From positions 2,098,176 to 2,162,175 of the forward strand of contig NZ_JAKVPE010000001.1 in NCBI RefSeq assembly GCF_022482365.1: 64,000 nt of DNA, read 5' to 3'. Numbering within the stretch: position 1 is the first letter of the stretch; every line of letters begins with the position of its first letter. Below, one piece after another: positions 1 to 8,088 of this stretch. Source of the DNA: Limosilactobacillus sp. GTDB taxonomy: Bacteria; Bacillota; Bacilli; Lactobacillales; Lactobacillaceae. The position numbers were made by a program, and so were the translations under genes. The notes under the pieces are model-generated. The model worked only from the letters and a program-made list of their open reading frames with translations, did no database searches and was not told the DNA's origin.

Positions 1-287
1 GTTGGGAGCAGCTGACGGATGCGGCGATCCATGCCTTGTCCGAGCGCCCTAAGCCGGTGATCTTCATCCTGTGGGGACGGGCCGCGCGGGACAAGAAGAA
101 GCTGATCAACCTGAACACCAACATTGTTCTCGAATCGGCACACCCGAGTCCGCTCTCGGCTAACCGGGGATTCTTTGGCTCCCGGCCATTTTCCAAGACC
201 AACGAAGCACTTCAGGCAATGGGAGAAAAGCCAATTGATTGGCAACTACCGGCCCAGCCAGTTGTTGACGAGCGAGTAGCAAACTAG
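1..287 (+). CDS. ung: Uracil-DNA glycosylase, C-terminal part
   Basis: This is the 3' end of a gene that begins before the window; the reading frame is open from base 3. The family removes uracil from DNA as the first step of base-excision repair in the cytoplasm. The visible part has the motif HPSPLSA, the family's second active-site motif with its catalytic histidine, preceded by the VIFILWG strand typical of family 1 enzymes and followed by GFFGSRPF. The gene ends 40 bp before pta. An ung-pta-tsaE-acetyltransferase order is common in lactobacilli, which supports the call. The TTG at 36 is not a real start, because the protein continues upstream of it. Confidence 0.95.
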   Translation, partial: WEQLTDAAIHALSERPKPVIFILWGRAARDKKKLINLNTNIVLESAHPSPLSANRGFFGSRPFSKTNEALQAMGEKPIDWQLPAQPVVDERVAN

Positions 288-327
288 GATTGTAGATACT
301 TAACGATCACTAGAGGAGGTTTGCATA

Positions 328-1302
328 ATGGAATTATTTGATGAAATTGCGGCAAAGGTCAAGGGACAAAACAAGACGATTGTGTTCCCAGAAGGTGAAG
401 ATAAGCGGGTTCTGGGCGCTGCCATCCGCCTGCAAAACGACGGCCTGGTAAAGCCAATCCTGCTGGGTACCCGTGCTGACATTGAAAAGACCGCTAGCGA
501 CAACGGCTTTGACATCAGTGGCCTGGAAATCATCGACCCAGCCGAATACCCAGAGGCTGACAAGAAGGCCATGTTTGATTCCCTCCTGGAACGGCGGAAG
601 GGCAAGAACACGCCGGAACAGGTTACGGAAATGCTCAAGGACGTCTCCTACTTCGGGACGATGCTGGTCTACATGGGCAAGGCCGACGGAATGGTTTCCG
701 GTGCCGTTCACTCCACTGGTTCAACCGTTCGTCCGGCACTCCAGATCGTTAAGACCAAGCCAGGTGCACGGCGGATCAGCGGGGCCTTCCTGATGCTCAA
801 GGGCGACCAGCGCTACGTCTTCGCTGACTGTGCAATTAACATCGAATTGGACGCACCAACGATGGCCGAGGTGGCCGTTCAGAGTGCCGAAACCGCAAAG
901 CTCTTCGGCATTGATCCAAAGGTTGCCCTGCTGAGCTTCTCTACCAAGGGCTCTGCTAAGGGTGACATGGTTACCAAGGTTGCCGACGCCACTGCTAAGG
1001 TGCACGAAATGGCTCCTGACCTGCCAGCCGATGGTGAGCTGCAGTTTGATGCCGCCTTTGTTCCAGAGGTTGGTGCACTGAAGGCTCCGGGCTCCAAGGT
1101 TGCCGGTCACGCCAACGTCTTCATCTTCCCAAGCCTGGAAGCAGGGAACATTGGCTACAAGATTGCTCAACGGTTTGGTGGCTTCACCGCCGTTGGTCCA
1201 ATCTTGCAGGGCCTGAACGCTCCAATTGCCGACCTGTCACGGGGTTGCAATGAGGACGACGTTTACAAGGTTGCCATGATCACGGCTGCCCAAACACTGT
1301 AA
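328..1302 (+). CDS. pta: Phosphate acetyltransferase
   Basis: The enzyme interconverts acetyl-CoA plus phosphate and acetyl-phosphate plus CoA, linking the phosphoketolase pathway to acetate or ethanol formation in the cytoplasm. The 324-residue length matches the short bacterial Pta form without the extra N-terminal regulatory domain. The family block GTMLVYMGKADGMVSGA lies near residues 110-126, followed by HSTGSTVRPALQ, and the C-terminal NVFIFPSLEAGNIGYK block is intact. The ATG is preceded by GAGGAGGT at 313-320. A hairpin terminator follows directly, so it can be read as a single gene or with ung. Codon use is strongly GC-ending and typical of a highly expressed core gene here. Confidence 0.97.
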   Translation: MELFDEIAAKVKGQNKTIVFPEGEDKRVLGAAIRLQNDGLVKPILLGTRADIEKTASDNGFDISGLEIIDPAEYPEADKKAMFDSLLERRKGKNTPEQVTEMLKDVSYFGTMLVYMGKADGMVSGAVHSTGSTVRPALQIVKTKPGARRISGAFLMLKGDQRYVFADCAINIELDAPTMAEVAVQSAETAKLFGIDPKVALLSFSTKGSAKGDMVTKVADATAKVHEMAPDLPADGELQFDAAFVPEVGALKAPGSKVAGHANVFIFPSLEAGNIGYKIAQRFGGFTAVGPILQGLNAPIADLSRGCNEDDVYKVAMITAAQTL

Positions 1303-1323
1303 ATTAAAGATTGAAATTAAAAC

Positions 1324-1363
1324 GGGATCCCGGTGTCAGATGGACGGTGGGATCCCATTTCTT
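1324..1363 (+). terminator. Rho-independent terminator of pta
   Basis: Two copies of the self-complementary octamer GGGATCCC (1324-1331 and 1349-1356) can pair, followed by ATTTCTT. It lies 22 bp after the pta stop and reads in the pta direction. Confidence 0.75.
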
Positions 1364-1373
1364 AATTAAGGGG

Positions 1374-1811
1374 GTGGCGACAATCAAACGGTGGCTGATT
1401 TTAGGAATCATCATTATCGGTGGTGGCCTGTTGGCACTGACCGGGATTGCCCAAGCCAATGGTCGGGAGGCGGTCGAATCCGCCCTGCAGGAAAATCTGA
1501 CCCAGGTTCGCACTTATGCCGACAGTGACCCGGGCAACTACGGCTATGCCAAGTACATTCGGCGCATTCATTACCGCGGCGGCAACCGGTGTACGATCCA
1601 GGTGAGCCCAGAGTTTAAGGGCCTGTCCGCGGCGGATCGTACTAGCGTCATCAATCAGACCCAAGCGCTGGCCAAGATGGTCCTGGTCGATCAGGGAGCC
1701 CGGACGAAAAAGCAGGTGCGCGCGGGACTGGTGGTCACGATCCGGGCTGGTCGTCAGACGCTGGGCCGCTCGCGCCCCAGTCAGCACTATCATTATTCCT
1801 GGACTCATTGA
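1374..1811 (+). CDS. Small membrane-anchored or secreted protein, unknown function
   Basis: I do not recognise a named family. From the GTG at 1374 the protein is about 145 residues. It starts with a basic stretch (TIKRW), then one hydrophobic segment (LILGIIIIGGGLLALTGIA, roughly residues 7-25), which suggests a signal anchor or signal peptide with the rest outside the cell. The remainder is basic, with a region IQVSPEFKGLSAADRTS and a basic, aromatic tail. An upstream ATG at 1311 lies inside the pta terminator and is unlikely. The GTG at 1374 overlaps the AAGGGGG ribosome site, so the start is uncertain. It sits between pta and tsaE. Confidence 0.55.
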   Translation: MATIKRWLILGIIIIGGGLLALTGIAQANGREAVESALQENLTQVRTYADSDPGNYGYAKYIRRIHYRGGNRCTIQVSPEFKGLSAADRTSVINQTQALAKMVLVDQGARTKKQVRAGLVVTIRAGRQTLGRSRPSQHYHYSWTH

Positions 1812-1881
1812 GCGGTCGGCTTTGTCATCTGGGGCCCGGTAAGTTAAAATAGGGGCAGATTGATTATTCGAGGTGCACACA

Positions 1882-2340
1882 ATGCAAAAATTAACCTTAA
1901 CCAGCCGGGACGAGACGATCGCCCTGGGTGAAAAGATTGGCCGCCTGCTCAAGGCTGGCGACGTCCTGGTCCTGGATGGTGATCTGGGTGCCGGCAAGAC
2001 GACCTTTACCAAGGGCCTGGCGAAGGGACTGGACATTCCCGACCTGATCAAGAGCCCGACCTTCACGATCATTCGGGAGTATCAGGATGGCCGCCTGCCG
2101 CTCTACCACATGGATGCCTACCGGCTGGAAAACGGTGGGGCCGAGGACCTGGGGCTAGAAGAATACTTTGACAGCGACGGGGTTAGCGTCGTCGAGTGGG
2201 CCCAGTTCGTGGAAGACGAGCTGCCGGCCGATTTCTTGGCCATCCACTTCAAGCGGACGGACGACGAAAACACCCGGGTGCTGGAATTTGAACCGCATGG
2301 TGAACACTTCACTGCCCTGGTCGCTCAGGTGGCGAACTGA
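1882..2340 (+). CDS. tsaE: tRNA N6-adenosine threonylcarbamoyltransferase ATPase subunit TsaE
   Basis: TsaE is the ATPase partner of TsaB/TsaD in making t6A37 on tRNAs that read ANN codons. A Walker A motif GDLGAGKTT occupies residues 33-41, followed by SPTFTIIREY and YHMDAYRL, blocks characteristic of the YjeE/TsaE family. The length of 152 residues is normal. I chose the ATG at 1882 because GAGGTG at 1870-1875 lies at the right distance; the in-frame GTG at 1873 is part of that site. The stop codon overlaps the ATG of the next gene by one base, indicating translational coupling. Confidence 0.95.
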   Translation: MQKLTLTSRDETIALGEKIGRLLKAGDVLVLDGDLGAGKTTFTKGLAKGLDIPDLIKSPTFTIIREYQDGRLPLYHMDAYRLENGGAEDLGLEEYFDSDGVSVVEWAQFVEDELPADFLAIHFKRTDDENTRVLEFEPHGEHFTALVAQVAN

Positions 2341-2831
2341 TGGCAGATGAGGTAGAAATCAAGCTGGCAACGGGTGATGACGCGCCCCAGGTACTAAAGT
2401 TTTTGCGGCAAGCGGCGACCGAGAGTGACGCCGTGACGGTGCCCCATCTTGCCCAAGTCACCGTTGACCAGGAAAAGCAAAACATCGACCTGATCAACCA
2501 GTTCGACGACTGCGTGATCATGCTCGCGATGCTGGGCGAGGAGATCCTGGGGATTGTCACGGTGATGGTGCTGGAGTCCCAACCCACGGCGGGGGAGCTC
2601 GGCGTGGTGGTTGCCAAAAAGTATTGGCGCAACGGAATCGGTCGGCTCCTGGTCGAGGAGGCCGAATACTGGTTTGACAATTACAGCAGCCTTGAGTCGC
2701 TGGTGCTGACGGTTTTCACTACCAACACGCCGGCAATTAAGCTTTACCAGGGCTGTCACTTTGTCCAGACCGGCACGACGACTGAGGAGGGCCGCCCAGC
2801 CCTAGTGATGGAATATCGGCCAGCTGAATAG
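2340..2831 (+). CDS. GNAT-family N-acetyltransferase
   Basis: This is a predicted acetyl-CoA-dependent N-acetyltransferase; the substrate cannot be told. The 163-residue protein has the GNAT core: the beta-4 strand ILGIVTVMVLES, the acetyl-CoA loop region VVVAKKYWRNGIGRLLVEEA at about residues 90-108 (the GIGRLL part is the pyrophosphate-binding loop), and the C-terminal NTPAIKLYQGCHFVQTG motif. The ATG overlaps the tsaE stop codon, so it is the last gene of the tsaE operon. The same order occurs in other lactobacilli, but it is not RimI, which normally sits with tsaB/tsaD. It ends at a bidirectional terminator. Confidence 0.88.
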   Translation: MADEVEIKLATGDDAPQVLKFLRQAATESDAVTVPHLAQVTVDQEKQNIDLINQFDDCVIMLAMLGEEILGIVTVMVLESQPTAGELGVVVAKKYWRNGIGRLLVEEAEYWFDNYSSLESLVLTVFTTNTPAIKLYQGCHFVQTGTTTEEGRPALVMEYRPAE

Positions 2832-2833
2832 CA

Positions 2834-2870
2834 AAAAAGCTTCGGGAAGCAAGATTCCTGAAGCTTTTTG
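2834..2870. terminator. Bidirectional terminator between convergent genes
   Basis: AAAAAGCTTCGGGAA (2835-2849) pairs with TTCCTGAAGCTTTTT (2855-2869) with few mismatches. A-tract and T-tract on the two sides let it serve both the acetyltransferase and the convergent exonuclease gene. Confidence 0.85.
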
Positions 2871-2875
2871 ATTTC

Positions 2876-3412
2876 TTAGCCAAACATCTTGATGAAAGGC
2901 TTGATTTTTTGGTCGCCGAAATGCTGGTCCTGGTAGAGTAGAATGTTGGCGCAGGCTTGGGCATCGTCAAGGGCGTTGTGGTGGTGATGAAGGTCAATGT
3001 TGAGGGCGTCGCAAACCGTGTTGAGCTTGTAGTTGGCAAGGCCGGGAATCAGCTGCCGGCTGGAGCGGACCGTGTCCAGGGTCTGGTAGGCCGGTGGCTC
3101 GATCCCGTAGTGCTCCAGGGTGCTCTTTAAGACATTGTTGTCGAAGCGGTTGTTGTGGGCAATTACTAGCTTGTCGGGCGTGTAGAAGGATTTGATGTGT
3201 TCCCAGACGGCCGGGAAATCAGGCGCATCCTGGACGTCTCTTTCGTGAATTCCGTGGATCTGGACGTTACGCCAGAAGAAGTCGGTGTGGGGGTTGATCA
3301 GGGTGTAGAACTCGTCGGCAATTTGGCTATCGCGGACGATCGTCAGGGCCAGTGAGCAGGCACTGTAACGCTTGCCGCTGGCGGTTTCAAAATCCATCGC
3401 GATGAAGTTCAT
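2876..3412 (-). CDS. DnaQ-like 3'-5' exonuclease (DEDDh family)
   Basis: A stand-alone exonuclease domain resembling the DNA polymerase III epsilon subunit. All family motifs are visible: ExoI as MDFET near residues 6-10, the IHGI and VIAHNNRFD region of ExoII, and ExoIII as HHNALDDAQA, whose histidine and aspartate complete the DEDDh set. The length, 178 residues, corresponds to a lone nuclease domain without polymerase or helicase parts, as in many Firmicutes proteins of unclear repair or RNA-turnover role. The ATG at 3412 follows AGGTGG at a seven-base spacing; the in-frame ATG six codons upstream lies within or before this site. It has its own transcript, convergent with the tsaE operon. 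Confidence 0.9.
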   Translation of the reverse strand: MNFIAMDFETASGKRYSACSLALTIVRDSQIADEFYTLINPHTDFFWRNVQIHGIHERDVQDAPDFPAVWEHIKSFYTPDKLVIAHNNRFDNNVLKSTLEHYGIEPPAYQTLDTVRSSRQLIPGLANYKLNTVCDALNIDLHHHHNALDDAQACANILLYQDQHFGDQKIKPFIKMFG

Positions 3413-3546
3413 GAAGCTGCCACCTTTCATTTTGTTATTATCACTATTCTAGCGGGCTTCGATCGTTTTCGCAAAAGTTCTGCAGAAATCATGATACAAT
3501 TAGGGGCAGAGTCAAAATTATGGATAAGAAAAGGAAGGCTTACTGA

Positions 3547-4440
3547 ATGGCTAACTTAATGAATGAATTTCCGGAGATTGATATCAAGCAGGACGAACCC
3601 TTAATGAACTACACCTACACGCGCACGGGGGGACCGGCGGACTGGCTGGCCTTCCCAGAAAGCGTCGACCAGGTCAAGCAGCTGGTTGACTACGTGCGTG
3701 AACACCAGATGCCGCTGACGGTCTTGGGGAACGCCAGCAACCTGATCGTCCGCGACGGGGGAATCGATGGCTTGACGATCATCCTGACCCGGCTGAACAA
3801 GATCACGGTCAAGGACAACCAGGTGACCGCCCAGGCCGGAGCTTCCTACATTGACACGACGATTGCCGCCCGGGACCACAGTCTGACCGGCTTGGAATTT
3901 GCGGCCGGCATTCCCGGCAGTATCGGTGGGGCGGTCTTCATGAATGCTGGGGCCTACGGTGGTGAGACCCAGTTCGTGGTCACCGACGCAACGGTAATGC
4001 TGCCGGACGGGACGATCAAGCATTATGATAACCAGGGCTTGGACTTTGGCTACCGGCACAGCAGCGTCCAGGACAATCACGGGGTGGTATTAGACGCCAC
4101 CTTCACCCTGAAACCGGGTAATTATGATGAAATCAAGGCCAAGATGGACGACCTCAACGAACGGCGGGCCGCCAAGCAGCCGCTGGATCTGCCATCCTGC
4201 GGGAGTGTCTTTAAGCGGCCCAAGGGCTACTTTGCGGGTAAGCTGATTCACGATGCTGGCCTGCAGGGCTACACGCACGGTGGGGCCCAGGTTTCCACCA
4301 AGCACGCTGGCTTTATCGTCAACATCGATCACGGCACGGCCAGCGACTACCTGGCAGTGATTCACCACGTCCAGGAGACCGTTAAGGCCAAGTTCGGCGT
4401 CGACCTTGAGACTGAGGTTCGGATTATCGGTCGGAATTAA
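3547..4440 (+). CDS. murB: UDP-N-acetylenolpyruvoylglucosamine reductase MurB
   Basis: MurB reduces UDP-GlcNAc-enolpyruvate to UDP-MurNAc with NADPH and FAD, the second committed step of peptidoglycan precursor synthesis. The FAD-binding block [13 protein letters not shown] lies near residues 59-71 and [18 protein letters not shown] near 118-135. The proton-donating serine is in SCGSVFKRP around residue 220, and the final conserved glutamate is in ETEVRIIG at the C terminus. The 297-residue length is normal for the type IIa form of Firmicutes. AAGGAAGG precedes the ATG at a suitable distance. A strong terminator follows, so it is monocistronic. Confidence 0.97.
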   Translation: MANLMNEFPEIDIKQDEPLMNYTYTRTGGPADWLAFPESVDQVKQLVDYVREHQMPLTVLGNASNLIVRDGGIDGLTIILTRLNKITVKDNQVTAQAGASYIDTTIAARDHSLTGLEFAAGIPGSIGGAVFMNAGAYGGETQFVVTDATVMLPDGTIKHYDNQGLDFGYRHSSVQDNHGVVLDATFTLKPGNYDEIKAKMDDLNERRAAKQPLDLPSCGSVFKRPKGYFAGKLIHDAGLQGYTHGGAQVSTKHAGFIVNIDHGTASDYLAVIHHVQETVKAKFGVDLETEVRIIGRN

Positions 4441-4452
4441 AAAAATTTAAAG

Positions 4453-4489
4453 TGGGGCTCCGGCTGATCAGACCGGGCCCCATTTTAGC
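4453..4489 (+). terminator. Terminator of murB
   Basis: TGGGGCTCCGG (from 4453) pairs with CCGGGCCCCA (to 4482) around the loop CTGATCAGA, followed by TTTTAGCTT. Confidence 0.85.
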
Positions 4490-4498
4490 TTAGCTTTA

Positions 4499-4558
4499 TA
4501 AAACGTTTTACGTTTTGGCCCCTTAGGCTTTGTAATCGTTTTATGGGTATGCTAGAAT
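4499..4558 (+). promoter_or_regulatory. rbsK promoter region with LacI-type palindrome and cre-like box
   Basis: The perfect 12-bp palindrome TAAAACGTTTTA lies at 4499-4510, with the central CG typical of LacI-family operators (RbsR or CcpA type). TGTAATCGTTTTAT at 4531-4544 matches the cre consensus TGWAANCGNTNWCA at 12 of 14 positions. TAGAAT at 4553-4558 is a plausible -10. Together these suggest carbon-source control of rbsK. The regulator is inferred, since no lacI-family gene is adjacent. Confidence 0.5.
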
Positions 4559-4599
4559 AAATACTGTTAAGAATTCGGTTAAATAAGGAGGCTCAAAAC

Positions 4600-5526
4600 A
4601 TGAGCAAAAAAGTAGTTGTATTAGGTAGCATCAATGTTGACACGACGTACCACGTTGACCGTTTCCCACAACCAGGCGAGACGATCTCTGCTAAGAGCAA
4701 GAGCTCGGCCCCGGGTGGCAAGGGCGCTAACCAGGCCGTTGCGGCGGCTCGTTCTGGCGCCAAGACTTTCTTCATCGGTGCGGTTGGCTCCGACAGCGAA
4801 GGTCAGTACATGCTTGAGGCCTTAAAGGATAACGACGTTGATGTTCATCACATCACGGTTGACAAGTACCACGGGACCGGCTCCGCTGCCGTGACCCTGG
4901 ACGCGGAAGGGCAAAACGACATCATGATTTATGGTGGTGCCAACCAGGCAATGACGCCCGACCTGGTCAACGACATTGACGATGTTCTGGATGGCGCTGA
5001 CTTCCTGATCAGCCAGTTCGAAACCCCACAGGATGTCACCCTGGCGGCATTTAAGAAGGCAAAGGGACACAACGTTACCACGATCCTGAACCCGGCACCG
5101 GCTCACGACATTCTGCCGGAACTGCTGAAGTACACTGACGTGATCGCACCGAACGAAAGTGAATGTGCCCTTTTGACGGGGATTGCAATCACCGACGAAG
5201 ATTCGATGCTCAAGAGCGCTGACTACTTCCGCAAGCAAGGGGTTAAGCACCTGCTGATCACCCTGGGATCCAAGGGGGTCTTCTACTCCTGCCCAGGCGA
5301 CAAGTACGGTCTGGTGCCAGCATTTAAGGTTCACGCCGTTGATACCACGGCGGCCGGTGACACCTTCATCGGGGCCCTTTCATCTCAGTTGGAAGACGAC
5401 CTGTCCAACGTGGCGGACGCTCTGGTTTACGCCCAGCGTGCTTCCAGCCTGACAGTTCAGGGGATGGGGGCAATGCCATCAATCCCAACGGCTGACAAGG
5501 TTAAGGCTGCCCTGGCAGAAAAGTAA
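4600..5526 (+). CDS. rbsK: Ribokinase
   Basis: A PfkB-family kinase that phosphorylates D-ribose at O5 in the cytoplasm, feeding the pentose-phosphate/phosphoketolase pathway. The N-terminal GSINVDTTYHVDRFPQPGET is the ribokinase substrate-lid region, GGKGANQAVAAARSGA near residues 39-54 is PfkB signature 1, and DTTAAGDTFIGAL near residues 246-258 is signature 2 with the catalytic aspartate. The 308-residue length is typical. AAGGAGG precedes the ATG. No rbsD or ABC transporter lies next to it, so ribose may enter through a separate permease; a GRP-type sugar permease is encoded at 22260. Upstream cre- and LacI-like sites suggest catabolite control. Confidence 0.94.
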   Translation: MSKKVVVLGSINVDTTYHVDRFPQPGETISAKSKSSAPGGKGANQAVAAARSGAKTFFIGAVGSDSEGQYMLEALKDNDVDVHHITVDKYHGTGSAAVTLDAEGQNDIMIYGGANQAMTPDLVNDIDDVLDGADFLISQFETPQDVTLAAFKKAKGHNVTTILNPAPAHDILPELLKYTDVIAPNESECALLTGIAITDEDSMLKSADYFRKQGVKHLLITLGSKGVFYSCPGDKYGLVPAFKVHAVDTTAAGDTFIGALSSQLEDDLSNVADALVYAQRASSLTVQGMGAMPSIPTADKVKAALAEK

Positions 5527-5534
5527 CTTAGATC

Positions 5535-5575
5535 AAAAAAAGAAGCTCATTTCCGTTTGGAAGTGGGCTTTTTTA
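5535..5575. terminator. Terminator between rbsK and the convergent DUF1361 gene
   Basis: AAAAGAAGCTCATTTCC pairs with GGAAGTGGGCTTTTTTA around GTTT. A and T tracts on the two sides allow use in both directions. Confidence 0.8.
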
Positions 5576-6229
5576 TTATTTATAGGCTTGGCAGATTTTG
5601 ATGAACCAATAAACGACCAGTTGAAGGACGGTCATGATCGCGGCGAAGACTAGCATCTTGGGTTGCCAGATTCCCCAGAGTTGACGGAAGAACCAAGACG
5701 GGGTGAAGAGCAGGTAGATGGAATGCAGCCGCAGAAAACGGCCGATGTAGATGCCGACGCTGGCCAGGAAGGTGAAAATGATGATCCAGACAAAGCGCAG
5801 CCAGGAGTGGTGCGGCGTGGTCAGGTTCGTCAACTGGCGGGCGACCCGCTCCATGGTGATGGTGCCGATCAAAAGACAGCTGAGCGCACAGATCATCATG
5901 ATGGCAAAGACCAGCCAGATGTAGGGATCGGAGCGCAAAATGCCGTTGATGCTGGTGTGGGGATGAAGCCAGGAGAGGTGGAAGAGGTCGGTCATCACGT
6001 AGGGAGCGTTGGGATAGAAGGCCAGCCAGATGAGGAGCAGGAGCCAAAAGGCCAGTGCCCGCCGATCGTTGAAGCGGTGCATCTGGAAGCTGAGCTCGAT
6101 GGGGACGTAGCCGAGAAAAGTATTCAGTGCCATGAAGTCGTAGGGGGATTTCATGAACAGTTTCAAAAGGATGATTAGGACCCAGAAGAAGAGGCGGATC
6201 TGCCAGGTCGGTGAGAGACGCTTAACCAT
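5576..6229 (-). CDS. DUF1361 family polytopic membrane protein
   Basis: A 217-residue membrane protein with about six hydrophobic helices. The conserved DUF1361 motifs can be seen: FYPNAPYVMTDLFHL near the middle and VGIYIGRFLRLHS in the last third. The family's function is not known. The ATG at 6229 is eight bases from an AAGGGGG site; the in-frame ATG two codons earlier is too close to it. It is convergent with rbsK and divergent from cdaA, transcribed alone. Confidence 0.8.
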   Translation of the reverse strand: MVKRLSPTWQIRLFFWVLIILLKLFMKSPYDFMALNTFLGYVPIELSFQMHRFNDRRALAFWLLLLIWLAFYPNAPYVMTDLFHLSWLHPHTSINGILRSDPYIWLVFAIMMICALSCLLIGTITMERVARQLTNLTTPHHSWLRFVWIIIFTFLASVGIYIGRFLRLHSIYLLFTPSWFFRQLWGIWQPKMLVFAAIMTVLQLVVYWFIKICQAYK

Positions 6230-6357
6230 CGCCATACCCCCTTAAATAAGAATTAATCATGACAATCATATCAAATATTTGTGAATTTAGTGTGGCGCTT
6301 TCGCCAAATGCAAAAAATGATATAATATGATCGTGAATTTAGAGGATGGTGAATGCG

Positions 6358-7206
6358 ATGCAGTCTATAACTTCGCTTTTGACATGGCAAAATCTGGTTC
6401 ACCTCATTGATATTTTGGTCATTTGGTTCTTGATCTATGAACTGCTGATCCTGATTCGCGGGACGCGGGCTGTCCAGCTCTTTCGTGGAATCCTGATCAT
6501 CATCTTGGTCAAGGTCATCTCCTGGTATGCGGGCCTCAGTACCGTTTCCTGGGTGATGGACCAGATCCTCAATTGGGGTGTCATTGCCATCGTGATCATC
6601 TTCCAACCCGAAATCCGCCGGGGGCTGGAGCATCTGGGGCGTGGGACCTTCCTGAGCCACAACCAGTCGACCAACGAAACCGAGGAGGAAATGATCAAGC
6701 AGCTTGATAGTGCGATTCAGTACATGTCGAAGCGGCGAATCGGTGCCCTGATCAGTATTCAGATGAAGACGGGGCTTGAAGAGTACATTGAAACGGGGAT
6801 TCCGCTCGATGCGGATATTTCCGGCGCCCTGTTGATCAACACGTTTATTCCGAACACGCCGCTGCACGATGGGGCTGTGATTATCAAGAATAACCGGATT
6901 GCGGTGGCGGCGGCCTACCTGCCCCTGTCCGACAGCAAGCTGATCCCCAAGGAACTGGGGACCCGGCACCGGGCGGCGGTCGGGATCAGTGAGGTCACGG
7001 ATGCGGTCACGATCGTGATTTCCGAGGAAACGGGCGAGGTCTCGATCACTAAGGACAACGAATTGATCCGCAACATGTCGCAGAACGATTACCTGAAGTT
7101 CCTGCGATCGCAGCTGTGCACGCACGAACCAGCTCACGAGAGCGTTCTGACGCGAATCTTCTCGCTTTTTGTAGGACATGGAGGTGGCCGGCATGGACAA
7201 CAATAA
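6358..7206 (+). CDS. cdaA: Diadenylate cyclase CdaA
   Basis: CdaA joins two ATP into cyclic di-AMP, the second messenger that controls potassium, osmotic balance and wall homeostasis in Firmicutes. Three N-terminal membrane helices (about residues 10-80) are followed by the DAC domain. The DGA motif is at residues 171-173 and RHR at 203-205, the positions expected for the family, which supports the ATG at 6358 over the ATG at 6346 or GTG at 6349. TATAAT at 6321-6326 is a likely -10. The gene overlaps cdaR by 14 bp and starts the conserved cdaA-cdaR-glmM block, followed here by glmS. Confidence 0.96.
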   Translation: MQSITSLLTWQNLVHLIDILVIWFLIYELLILIRGTRAVQLFRGILIIILVKVISWYAGLSTVSWVMDQILNWGVIAIVIIFQPEIRRGLEHLGRGTFLSHNQSTNETEEEMIKQLDSAIQYMSKRRIGALISIQMKTGLEEYIETGIPLDADISGALLINTFIPNTPLHDGAVIIKNNRIAVAAAYLPLSDSKLIPKELGTRHRAAVGISEVTDAVTIVISEETGEVSITKDNELIRNMSQNDYLKFLRSQLCTHEPAHESVLTRIFSLFVGHGGGRHGQQ

Positions 7207-8071
7207 GGGCTTTTTCAGCCGTAAGTGGGTGCTGCGACTTTCCTCGTTAATTCTGGCCATCATGCTTTTTGCCTACGTTAACGGCAGCAAGAGTGGCTTT
7301 TTGCGCCAGACGACCCGGGGCAGCAACAACAGCGCCCTGATGTCGAACAAGTCGGCCACGATCAAAATGCCCTTGGACATCACGATCGATAATTCCAAGT
7401 ACGTGGTGACGGGTTATCCGCAGTACGTCAAAGTCAAAATCACGGGACCGTCCGCTCTGGTAACCACCACTACCAACACGCAGAACTTCAAGGTTTACGT
7501 CAACCTCGGCAAGCTGGGGCCGGGCAAGCACCAGGTGCCAATTAAGACCAGTGGCCTGAACTCGGAGCTCAAAGCGACGGTAGTGCCGAAGGATATCAAC
7601 GTCCGAATCCAGCAGCGGCGCACGGTCAATATGAAGGTCACGGTCCGGGTCAACTCGCGGAACCTGGCCGATGGCTATCAGGTTGGTCGGGCCCGGGCGG
7701 ACGTCAGCAACGTTCAGGTCACCGGGGCTCAGGATCAAGTTTCACGGGTAAGCCGGGTGGTTGCCTATGTCGTTGTGCCGCGGGATGCGAAGAGCACTCT
7801 GGAGCGGCAGGTGACCCTCCAAGCCCTCGATAAGAACGGCCAAATCTTGAACGTCTCGATCGTTCCGACGACCACCAACGTTACCGTACCGATCAATTCA
7901 AAGAACGGTGACGATGACAGCTCGAGCAGCAGTTCGTCGGGGACGGATGACGAGTCCGCATCCAATTCCTCTAGCGGGAAAAAGGTGCAAACTGGCTCAT
8001 CAAGTAGTAGCATAGGTAATAATACGAATGACAACACGAGCTCGACCGAATCGAGCAGCAGTCAGTCTTGA
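7193..8071 (+). CDS. cdaR: CdaA regulatory protein CdaR (YbbR domains)
   Basis: CdaR binds CdaA at the membrane and modulates c-di-AMP synthesis. The protein has one N-terminal transmembrane helix ([20 protein letters not shown]), then YbbR-type repeats rich in V-x-V strands up to about residue 240. It ends with a low-complexity tail of about 50 residues made mostly of Ser, Asp, Asn and Thr. GGAGGTGG at 7180-7187 points to the ATG at 7193, not the upstream ATG at 7178. The start lies inside the end of cdaA, so translation is probably coupled. The Ser-rich tail may be a flexible extracytoplasmic extension. Confidence 0.93.
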   Translation: MDNNKGFFSRKWVLRLSSLILAIMLFAYVNGSKSGFLRQTTRGSNNSALMSNKSATIKMPLDITIDNSKYVVTGYPQYVKVKITGPSALVTTTTNTQNFKVYVNLGKLGPGKHQVPIKTSGLNSELKATVVPKDINVRIQQRRTVNMKVTVRVNSRNLADGYQVGRARADVSNVQVTGAQDQVSRVSRVVAYVVVPRDAKSTLERQVTLQALDKNGQILNVSIVPTTTNVTVPINSKNGDDDSSSSSSSGTDDESASNSSSGKKVQTGSSSSSIGNNTNDNTSSTESSSSQS

Positions 8072-8088
8072 TAAATAAGGAGTATATG

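Noticed and set aside
1311-1373. Upstream ATG extension of the 1374 gene
   Set aside because: These codons lie in the pta terminator hairpin.
5663-6178. Long open frame on the plus strand opposite the DUF1361 gene
   Set aside because: It is the antisense of a clear membrane-protein gene, has low-complexity Asp/Glu/Gly/Gln-rich content and no ribosome site.
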